DNA of 12,776 nucleotides. Source: 20CM-4-69-16 sp035637455. GTDB taxonomy: Bacteria; Gemmatimonadota; Gemmatimonadetes; Gemmatimonadales; GWC2-71-9. Each line of letters starts with the position of its first letter. Position 1 is the first letter of the stretch. The notes beneath the pieces were generated by a model, which was given only the letters and a program-made list of their open reading frames with translations, made no database searches and was not told where the DNA came from. Of this stretch, positions 1-6,670 are shown piece by piece. The stretch lies in assembly GCA_035637455.1 (NCBI GenBank), contig DASPXE010000289.1:1-12776 (forward strand), written 5' to 3'. A program made the position numbers and the translations under genes.

Positions 1-2520
1 AGCGACTGTGAGCCGGAACTCCTCCTCGAGGCGGTCGAACAGGGTGAGGTCGCCGCCGAGCTCGCGCACGTACATCCGGGCGATCGCCATGTCGGCCTTG
101 GCACAGACCATCTCCACCTTGGCGAGGAGGTCATCGAAGAACGGCCAGGCGTGAGCCATGCGGCGCAACACGGCGAGCCCGCCGGGCTCGCTGGCGACGG
201 CCTCGAGCGCGGGGCCAACGCCCAACCATCCCGGCAACATGAGCCGCGTCTGGGTCCACCCGAACACCCATGGGATCGCCCGGATCCCCTCCATCGTTTC
301 CTCTCCCAGCGCGCGGTAGGCCGGCCGCGACCCGAAGCGCACGTCGGCGAGCTCCCGGACGGGGGTCGTGTCCAGGAACAGCCTGAACAGGTCCCCGCTG
401 CCGTAGACCAGTGCGCGGTAGCGGGGCAATGCGTCCGCCGCCAGTCGATCCATGATTCCCCGGAACCGCGCTTCCTCGCCCGGCTCCAGGGCGTCGCGCC
501 AGTCTTCGAACCGATGCAACAACACGCCGGAGAGCATCAACTCGAGGCTGCGCTCGGCGATAGACAAGAGGCCGAAGTTCTGGGACACGATCTCACCTTG
601 CTCGGTGATCTTGATCCCGCCCTGCACCGTTCCCGGGGGAAGGGCGGTGAGCGCCCGCGCCACCGGCGAGCCTCCCCCGCGTCCCACCGTGCCCCCGCGG
701 CCGTGGAACAGCGTCCACGAGACCCCGGCGCCGGCGCACGCCCGCGCCACGTCCTCCTGGACGCGGTACAGGGCCCACGCCGATGGGAAGAGTCCCGCGT
801 CCTTGGCGGAATCAGAGTAGCCGAGCATCACCTCCTGGTGTCGCCCCCGGGCGGCGAGGTGCCGCTGCCAGATCGGGTCGTCGAGCAGCGAGCCCACGAC
901 CAGCGGCGCGTGCTCCAGGTCCTCGAGGGTCTCGAACAGCGGGACGATGTCGATGCGGGAGAGCGCGGGCTCCCGCGTCAGGTCCACGAGCCCTGCTTCA
1001 CGCGCCAGCAGCAGCACGCGCAGCAGGTCATCGGCGGACCGCGTGCGCGAGACGATATAGGTCGAGGCCGCGGCCTGCCCGATCTCGTCTTGGATCGCCC
1101 GCATGGCCCGAAATACCCGCAGCGTCTCATCAGTCGGCTCCGCCAGGTCGACGTGATGGGCGTGCAGCGGCCGCCGGCCGGTCAGCTCCCGCCGGATCGC
1201 CGCGCCGTCCAGCTCGCCCATTCCGACCGCTGCAGTGAGGTCGTGGAGCGCCCGAGTGTGCACGGCGGCGTCCTCCCGCACATCCAGACGGTAACCGTGG
1301 AAGCCGTGCGTGCGTACCTGGGCCAGGAGCGGCTCCACCAGCGTGTGCCTAGCGTGAGCCGCACCGACGGCATCAAGCGCGTCCGCGACGAGCGTCAGAT
1401 CGCGTTCCAGCTCCCCCGGCGAGCCGTAACCGGGCGGATCGCGCTCGACGCGGGCCCGCATGAAGCTGACTTTCAGGCGGAGCGGCTCGTCGGCATTGCG
1501 GCGGCGATTCTGCTCCCACACGCCCGGCAGCTCCACGCGGTCACGCTCGAGCGAGGCCAGCAGCTCGCGCGGGACCGCCGCGAGCCGCTCGGACACGGAC
1601 AGCCGCGCCGCGAGGTCAGCCAACGCCCTCGCGTAGTGGCCGAGCACCGCCCGTCGGGCGCTGCGCGCGGCGGCGAGAGTGATCTCGGCGGTGACGAACG
1701 GGTTGCCGTCCCGGTCACCCCCGACCCAGCTCCCCAGAGTGAGGGGGGTCACCGGGGCGAGTCCGCAGCCGAACTCGTCCTCGAACGCCTGGGCGAGTCG
1801 CTCGTGCACGCGGGACGCGGCGTCGAGCAGGCGGTCCTCCAGGTACCAGTGGGCATTCGACACCTCGTCCATGACGGACGGCCGGTCGCGCCGGACCTCC
1901 TCGGTGAGCCAGAGGAGCTCCACCTCGCCCTCGAGGCGCCGCTCGATGGCGCGACGCTGGGGCTCCGCTGTCCCGTCCCGCGCCAGCAGACCCTCGGCGA
2001 GCCGCGCCTGGAGGTCGAGGATGGTGCGTCGCGCGGATTCGGTGGGATGCGCGGTGAGGACCGGTCGGACGTTCACCGCCGCCAGGGCGCGCGCGACTTG
2101 CTCGGCTCCCTGGCCGGCCTCGCGCAGGCGTCGCAGCGACCAGCGCACCGATCCGCGTTGCACCGCCGCCAGATCGTCCTGGCGCGATCGCCGGACCCGA
2201 TGCGCCTGTTCCGCGGCATTGATCAGAATGAAGAACACCGTAAAGGCGCGCGCCGTGAGGCGCGCCGTCTCCGGTGGGAGGGATCGGGTGCGCGCGAGCA
2301 GCGCGTCCAGGTCCGGCGCCCCCGGGACGCCGAGGCGTCGGGCGCGGCTGCCCCGGCGCAAGTCCTCGACCGCCCGGAAGGTGTCTTCACCGGCCAGCCG
2401 CCGGACCACCCGGCCCAGCGTCGCCGCGAGCCAGCGCACGTCCTGGCGGAGCGGCGCGTCCTGTGGCCGGGCTACGGGCGGCGGAAGTGGAACGCTCGCA
2501 GCGACGTGCGTCGTCGTCAT
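1..2520 (-). CDS. ppc: Phosphoenolpyruvate carboxylase, 3' end beyond the window edge
   Basis: Catalyses irreversible carboxylation of phosphoenolpyruvate with bicarbonate to oxaloacetate, a cytoplasmic step that refills the TCA cycle. I translated the minus strand from the ATG at 2520; 840 codons stay open to the window edge. The family's motifs appear in order: VLTAHPTE with the catalytic His at residue 158, GSWVGGDRDGNP at 263-274, GYSDSAKDAG at 567-576, FHGRGGTVGRGGG at 605-617, then ITEQGE, FGSRPAYR at 729-736 and RAIPWVFGWTQTRL. Full-length enzymes are about 880-930 residues, so the C-terminus with the usual terminal RNTG motif is missing because of the window edge, not a mutation. The Lys in MVCAKADM, part of the aspartate-inhibition site in the E. 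coli enzyme, is present; the rest of that site is off the edge. The start lies 13 bases after the isomerase stop and has no clear ribosome site, suggesting coupled translation. Identity is very secure. Confidence 0.97.
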   Translation of the reverse strand, partial: MTTTHVAASVPLPPPVARPQDAPLRQDVRWLAATLGRVVRRLAGEDTFRAVEDLRRGSRARRLGVPGAPDLDALLARTRSLPPETARLTARAFTVFFILINAAEQAHRVRRSRQDDLAAVQRGSVRWSLRRLREAGQGAEQVARALAAVNVRPVLTAHPTESARRTILDLQARLAEGLLARDGTAEPQRRAIERRLEGEVELLWLTEEVRRDRPSVMDEVSNAHWYLEDRLLDAASRVHERLAQAFEDEFGCGLAPVTPLTLGSWVGGDRDGNPFVTAEITLAAARSARRAVLGHYARALADLAARLSVSERLAAVPRELLASLERDRVELPGVWEQNRRRNADEPLRLKVSFMRARVERDPPGYGSPGELERDLTLVADALDAVGAAHARHTLVEPLLAQVRTHGFHGYRLDVREDAAVHTRALHDLTAAVGMGELDGAAIRRELTGRRPLHAHHVDLAEPTDETLRVFRAMRAIQDEIGQAAASTYIVSRTRSADDLLRVLLLAREAGLVDLTREPALSRIDIVPLFETLEDLEHAPLVVGSLLDDPIWQRHLAARGRHQEVMLGYSDSAKDAGLFPSAWALYRVQEDVARACAGAGVSWTLFHGRGGTVGRGGGSPVARALTALPPGTVQGGIKITEQGEIVSQNFGLLSIAERSLELMLSGVLLHRFEDWRDALEPGEEARFRGIMDRLAADALPRYRALVYGSGDLFRLFLDTTPVRELADVRFGSRPAYRALGEETMEGIRAIPWVFGWTQTRLMLPGWLGVGPALEAVASEPGGLAVLRRMAHAWPFFDDLLAKVEMVCAKADMAIARMYVRELGGDLTLFDRLEEEFRLTVA

Positions 2521-2533
2521 CGCATGAGGCGAT

Positions 2534-3235
2534 TCACGGCGTGACGACGCTCGCTACTCTGACATAATCGAGCTGGGGAAACTCGCGCTCGAGGTAGGCG
2601 TTGCCCTCGACCTGGATCCGGCCCTGATCGGGGCCCCGCCCGCGTGGCGCACCTTCCCCGTAGGCCCCGTACAACCGGTCCACCACGTCCATCCCCTCCA
2701 CCACTCGGCCGAACGGGGCGAACCCCATGCCGTCGAGCTGGCGGTTGTCGCCGTAATTGATGAAGAGCTGCGTGGTGCGTGTGCCGGGCCCCGCCGTGGC
2801 GAAGCTCACCGCACCGCGGCTATTGTGCTGGCGCACCGGGTCGTCCGCAATGGTGGCGTCGCGCCAGGCCGCAGCCACGTGGGGATCGCCGTGGATGCCG
2901 AACTGCGCCATGAATCCCGGGATCACGCGGAAGAACCGCGCGTCGGAGAAATAGCCGCTCTTCACCAGGTTGTAGAACCGGTCGGCGCCGAGCGGGGCCC
3001 AGTCGCGCTGGACCTCAATCACGAAGGCGCCTTTGCTGGTCTCCAATCGGGCGCGGAACGTGGCTGGGGCGCGCTCCCGCAGGGCGGCGCTCGCGGGGCT
3101 CGAGAACGCGGGTTTGACGGCCGTCACCGAGTCGGCCCGGCCGGTCGCGGCGCTGGGGCGCTCGCCGCGCCGGCACCCGACGGCGACGAGGGCGAGGGCG
3201 ATGAACGGAGCGCGTCTCCAGGCACGACAGGTCAT
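2534..3235 (-). CDS. Cyclophilin-type peptidyl-prolyl cis-trans isomerase, probable lipoprotein
   Basis: A 233-residue protein predicted to catalyse proline cis-trans isomerisation during folding outside the cytoplasm. Residues 1-20 form a short signal sequence with basic residues and a hydrophobic core, ending in AVGC; Cys21 is a plausible lipidation site, although Ala at the -3 position makes the lipobox imperfect. Residues about 60-185 are the cyclophilin domain: FFRVIPGFMAQFG at 101-113 carries the catalytic Arg (R103) and Gln (Q111), followed by TTQLFINYGDN and the LDG...FG strand around 167-176. The start at 3235 is chosen because GGAG sits 5 bases upstream and the signal peptide begins there; the open frame runs on for 158 more codons without family resemblance. 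ppc follows directly, so the two are probably co-transcribed, though no functional link is obvious. The domain call is secure; lipoprotein status is moderately likely. Confidence 0.92.
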   Translation of the reverse strand: MTCRAWRRAPFIALALVAVGCRRGERPSAATGRADSVTAVKPAFSSPASAALRERAPATFRARLETSKGAFVIEVQRDWAPLGADRFYNLVKSGYFSDARFFRVIPGFMAQFGIHGDPHVAAAWRDATIADDPVRQHNSRGAVSFATAGPGTRTTQLFINYGDNRQLDGMGFAPFGRVVEGMDVVDRLYGAYGEGAPRGRGPDQGRIQVEGNAYLEREFPQLDYVRVASVVTP

Positions 3236-3380
3236 CGGTGCTCCGATGAATGGCGGGTTAGGCAAGATAAACGGGGTGGCCCCGAGGCGCACGCCGTGGT
3301 TGCGGCGAGCGCGGTCGGCCAGCAGTTTAAGCGGGTCCGCTGCCCGACACCTCGCACCTCCGGTCCCGAGTCCCGACTCT
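3236..3380. other. Divergent intergenic region between the isomerase and the TfoX-like gene
   Basis: These 145 bases separate two diverging genes and should hold promoters for both the isomerase-ppc unit and the plus-strand glycan unit. The isomerase ribosome site (GGAG on the minus strand) lies at its left end. I find no -35/-10 pair with good spacing on either strand; an AT-richer patch around 3255-3272 and TTTAA near 3326 are the only places a -10 could sit. No convincing operator palindrome was seen. Confidence 0.5.
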
Positions 3381-3713
3381 ATGGCGTTCGATGAGAAACT
3401 GGCCGCACGCATTCGCAAACGCCTCGCCAAGCGCACTGGCGTGACCGAGAAGAGGATGTTCGGCGGCCTCGCCTTCCTCGTGAATGGCAACATGTGCTGC
3501 GGCGTGCACCGTGAGGAGATGCTCGTACGCCTCAACCCGGCGGACACCGACCGGGCGCTCTCCGAACGGCACACGCGCGTGTTCGACCTGTCGGGAGGCC
3601 GTCCCATGAAGGGATGGATTCTCGTACAGCCCAAGGGGCTGGCGACGCCGGCGGCGCTGGCCAAGTGGGTTACGACCGGCCTCGAATATGCCGAGTCCCT
3701 GCCGGCCAAGTGA
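3381..3713 (+). CDS. TfoX/Sxy N-terminal domain protein
   Basis: A 110-residue protein consisting only of the TfoX N-terminal domain. Hallmarks are VTEKRMFGGLAFLVNG at 21-36, the MLVRL strand at 47-51, GRPMKGWILV at 73-82, and the closing helix ending ESLPAK. In Haemophilus and E. coli, TfoX/Sxy is a longer two-domain regulator of competence genes; single-domain relatives are widespread and mostly uncharacterised, so a competence role should not be assumed. The start at 3381 gives the usual family N-terminus (MAFDEKLA); the frame is open further upstream, but that part does not resemble the family. No strong ribosome site precedes it. The stop TGA at 3711-3713 shares its last base with the ATG of the GH130 gene (TGATG), which suggests translational coupling to a secreted glycosidase, an unexpected partner. 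Confidence 0.88.
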   Translation: MAFDEKLAARIRKRLAKRTGVTEKRMFGGLAFLVNGNMCCGVHREEMLVRLNPADTDRALSERHTRVFDLSGGRPMKGWILVQPKGLATPAALAKWVTTGLEYAESLPAK

Positions 3714-4873
3714 TGGCCGCGGCCACTCCTTGGTCGACGATGAGAAGCGACTCAGCGCTGGCGGCGCTGGCGTCCCTGCTCGGCTGCTTGACGGGCGAGC
3801 CAGCATGCGCCCAGGGACGAGAGTGGATGTTCGGTCCGTTCGAAAAGCCTGCACTGGTGAATCCGGCCATCACGCCGAATCCCGCCTCCGCGTTCCGCTC
3901 GCCAATGAATGACAGCAGCGTGCACTGGGAGGGGTACGCCACCTTTAATCCGGCCGCCGTGGTGAAGGACGGAACGGTCTACGTGCTGTACCGCGCCGAA
4001 GACGCGACAGGCGAGATGAAAGTCGGCGGTCACACCTCGCGGATCGGGCTGGCGGAGAGCCAGGATGGCCTGCGCTTCACGCGCCGCAGTGCGCCCGTGC
4101 TGTATCCTGAGCACGACGCGCAGACGAGCTTCGAGTGGCCCGGGGGAGTAGAGGATCCGCGTATCGTTGAAGTGGAGGACCGCACGTATGTGCTCACCTA
4201 CACACAGTGGAACCGCGACATCCCCCGCCTCGCCATAGCGACCTCCAGGGATCTCGTCACCTGGACGAAGCACGGTCCGGCATTCGCCAAGGTCGACGGC
4301 GGGAAGTACCTGAACCTGGAATCCAAGTCCGGGGCGATCCTCAGCCGCGTGGAGGGGAACCGGGTCATCGCGACCAAGGTGAAGGGGAAGTACTGGATGT
4401 ACTTCAACGTTCCTGACATCCTCATCGCTACTTCCGACGACCTCGTCGACTGGACGCCGCTGGAAGACACCAACGGGAAGCTGGTGAAAGTCCTGTCTCC
4501 GCGCCCGGGGTACTTCGACTCCTGGCTGGTCGAGGCCGGCCCGCCGGCCATCATGACCGAGTACGGCATCCTGGTGATGTACAATGCGGGAAACAGCGGA
4601 ACGTACGGGGATCCGGGTCTTCCGCCGCGGATATACACGGGCGGGCAGGCTCTCTACGATCGGCGCAATCCGCTCAGGCTGATTGCCCGCTTAGACGAGC
4701 CGTTCATCAAGCCCTCCGAGGACTACGAGCGAACCGGGCAGTACATCGAGGGAACGACGTTCGTGGAGGGGCTGGTTCCGTTCAACGGACGTTGGTACCT
4801 GTACTACGGAACGGCTGACTCGCGGGTCGGCGTGGCGGTTTGGAATCCGAGCCGCAAGACGAGCGTCCGCTAG
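3713..4873 (+). CDS. Exported GH130-family glycosidase
   Basis: A 386-residue five-bladed beta-propeller glycosidase of family GH130, which acts on beta-mannosides by phosphorolysis or hydrolysis. Family motifs: FNPAAVVKDGTVYVLYRAED at 78-97, SRIGLAES at 109-116, GGVEDPRIVE at 144-153 (the VEDPR signature), LTYTQWN at 161-167, and LYYGTADSRVGVAVW near the C-terminus. The N-terminus looks like an export signal: a hydrophobic stretch, then either ACA before Gln34 (signal peptidase I) or LLGC with Cys25 as a possible lipid anchor. Export favours a hydrolase over a phosphorylase, because free phosphate chemistry is usually cytoplasmic. I use the ATG at 3713 because it overlaps the TfoX stop; an ATG at 3740 gives a shorter, more standard signal peptide and is a real alternative. 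The symporter gene follows after 36 bases. Substrate is uncertain, and mannose linkages are only the family default. Confidence 0.88.
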   Translation: MAAATPWSTMRSDSALAALASLLGCLTGEPACAQGREWMFGPFEKPALVNPAITPNPASAFRSPMNDSSVHWEGYATFNPAAVVKDGTVYVLYRAEDATGEMKVGGHTSRIGLAESQDGLRFTRRSAPVLYPEHDAQTSFEWPGGVEDPRIVEVEDRTYVLTYTQWNRDIPRLAIATSRDLVTWTKHGPAFAKVDGGKYLNLESKSGAILSRVEGNRVIATKVKGKYWMYFNVPDILIATSDDLVDWTPLEDTNGKLVKVLSPRPGYFDSWLVEAGPPAIMTEYGILVMYNAGNSGTYGDPGLPPRIYTGGQALYDRRNPLRLIARLDEPFIKPSEDYERTGQYIEGTTFVEGLVPFNGRWYLYYGTADSRVGVAVWNPSRKTSVR

Positions 4874-4909
4874 CAGCCACGGGCAACCTTCCACCACTAA
4901 CGGAGACGC

Positions 4910-6661
4910 ATGAGCACGCTGGACTGGCTGATCGTTGCAGCCTATTTCGTCGCGATCGCGGCGCTCACGTCCTGGGTCCTGAAGCGCCGCCGCGACACGG
5001 CCGACGACTACTTCCTGGCGAGCCGCCACCTCGGTTGGTTCGTCGTGGGCGCGTCCATCTTCGCCTCCAACATCGGCTCCGAGCACCTGGTCGGACTGGC
5101 TGGCGCGGGAGCGACGAGCGGCGTCGCGCTGGCGCACTACGAGCTGCACGCCTGGTGTCTCCTCGTGCTCGGGTGGGTGATGGTGCCGTTCTACGCCCGC
5201 ACCATGGTGTTCACCATGCCGGAGTTCCTCGAGCGGCGCTTCTCCCCCGCGGCCCGCTCCGTGCTCTCGATCATCTCGCTCGTGGCCTACGTGCTGACCA
5301 AGCTGGCGGTCGGCATCTTCGCCGGTGGTGTGGTGTTCGGCGTGCTGCTACCAGAGCTGCGAATCGGTGTCTTCAACAGCTTCTGGATCGGATCGGTGGC
5401 GGTGGTGCTCCTCACCGGGCTCTACACCGTACTGGGGGGGATGCGCGCCGTGGCGTACACCGACGCCCTGCAGACGATACTGCTGGTCACGGGCTCCGCG
5501 CTCCTCACCATCTTCGGCCTCAAGGCGCTCGGGGGTTGGCACGAGCTGCGTACGGTGCTCGACCCCGACCTGTTCAACCTGTGGAAGCCGCTCGTTCCCC
5601 ATGGGGTGACCGGAACGTGGGCCGCGGTCAAGGAGCCCGCGCGAATCGCGTGGTACTTCAACGGCAACTACCCGTGGCTCGGCATGCTGTTCTGCGCGCC
5701 GATCATCGGCCTGTGGTACTGGACGACGGACCAGTACATCGTTCAGCGCGCCCTGGGAGCGCGGGACGAGCGCGAGGCGCGCCGCGGATCGATCTGCGCC
5801 GCGTTCTTGAAACTGCTCCCGGTATTCATCTTCATTATTCCCGGCATGATCGCGCTGGCTCTGGCGAAGACGGGGCGGGCGCCGGGGCTCGCGGCGATGG
5901 TCGGGAGTGATGGCCGAGCGATCCCCGGCGTGGCACAGGCCGCATTCCCACTCATGGTCATGAATGTGATGCCCGCGGGGATCCGCGGCATGGTGGTCGC
6001 CGGACTACTGGCGGCGCTGATGAGCTCGCTGGCGGGAGCGTTCAACGCGTCGTCCACGCTGTTCACGATCGACTTCTATCAGCGCTTGAAACCGCAATCG
6101 AATCAGCACGAGCTCGTCCAAGTCGGTCGGTTCGCGACCGTGGCGATGGTGCTGATCAGTCTGCTGTGGATTCCCGTGATCCAGGGCTCGAAGGGGTTGT
6201 ACGACTATCTACAGGGTGTGCAGGGATACCTGGCACCGCCGATCTTCGCCGTGTTCTTTCTCGGCGTGACGTTCAAGCGTTTGAACGCGAAAGGCTGCCT
6301 CGCCGCGTTGATCGTCGGGTTCCTGCTCGGAGCCTTCCGGCTCGCGGTCGATACGCCGGTGAGTCTCGGGATGGCGGGATTCGCGCAGGGGTACCCAACC
6401 GGTTCCTTTCTCTGGATCATCAACAACACCTACTTTCAGTACTATAGCCTGTTCATTTTCGTCGTTTCGTGCCTCACGATGATCGTCGTGAGCTATGCGA
6501 CGACGGCGCCCGAGACAGCACAGGTCACCAACCTGACCTTCGGCACGGTGACAGCGGACAGCCGCGCAAAATCGCGGGCGAGCTGGAACCGGTGGGACGT
6601 GATCAACTCCGGCATCGTGCTCGGGTTGATCCTGCTCGCATATCTGTACTTCACGGGCTGA
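4910..6661 (+). CDS. Sodium/sugar symporter of the SSS (SGLT) family
   Basis: A 583-residue inner-membrane protein with about 14 hydrophobic helices, predicted to import a sugar with sodium. The sequence is unusually close to animal SGLT motifs: SNIGSEHLVGLAGAG at 53-67, TMPEFLERRF at 102-111, AVAYTDALQTIL at 180-191 and LWYWTTDQYIVQRAL at 268-282. H59 aligns with the sugar-binding His of SGLT1 (Gln in Vibrio vSGLT), E78 with the vSGLT galactose-binding Glu, and S372/S373 in MSSLAGAFN with the Na2-site serines. These alignments are from memory. The sugar-site residues support a monosaccharide substrate, and the neighbouring beta-L-arabinofuranosidase suggests L-arabinose, though galactose or glucose remain possible. 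The ATG at 4910 has GGAG 4 bases upstream. It lies between two exported glycosidases in a tight operon-like series, 36 bases after one and 9 before the other. Confidence 0.93.
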   Translation: MSTLDWLIVAAYFVAIAALTSWVLKRRRDTADDYFLASRHLGWFVVGASIFASNIGSEHLVGLAGAGATSGVALAHYELHAWCLLVLGWVMVPFYARTMVFTMPEFLERRFSPAARSVLSIISLVAYVLTKLAVGIFAGGVVFGVLLPELRIGVFNSFWIGSVAVVLLTGLYTVLGGMRAVAYTDALQTILLVTGSALLTIFGLKALGGWHELRTVLDPDLFNLWKPLVPHGVTGTWAAVKEPARIAWYFNGNYPWLGMLFCAPIIGLWYWTTDQYIVQRALGARDEREARRGSICAAFLKLLPVFIFIIPGMIALALAKTGRAPGLAAMVGSDGRAIPGVAQAAFPLMVMNVMPAGIRGMVVAGLLAALMSSLAGAFNASSTLFTIDFYQRLKPQSNQHELVQVGRFATVAMVLISLLWIPVIQGSKGLYDYLQGVQGYLAPPIFAVFFLGVTFKRLNAKGCLAALIVGFLLGAFRLAVDTPVSLGMAGFAQGYPTGSFLWIINNTYFQYYSLFIFVVSCLTMIVVSYATTAPETAQVTNLTFGTVTADSRAKSRASWNRWDVINSGIVLGLILLAYLYFTG

Positions 6662-6670
6662 GGAGACGGG

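Noticed and set aside
1..2520. ppc as a truncated pseudogene
   Set aside because: The frame is open with all motifs up to base 1; the missing C-terminus is due to the window edge.
151..2544. A 797-codon open frame on the plus strand
   Set aside because: It is antisense to ppc, whose minus-strand translation shows every carboxylase motif. The plus-strand product is Arg/Pro/Ala-rich without recognisable domains, as expected for a GC-rich shadow frame.
3236..3709. N-terminal extension of the isomerase to 3709
   Set aside because: The extension lies antisense to the TfoX-domain gene, has no family resemblance, and would bury the signal peptide. The ATG at 3235 has a ribosome site.
3713..4873. 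GH43 or GH32 assignment for the five-bladed propeller protein
   Set aside because: GGVEDPRIVE, FNPAAVV and GTADSRVGVA are GH130 signatures; the GH43/GH32 pattern of catalytic blocks is not seen.
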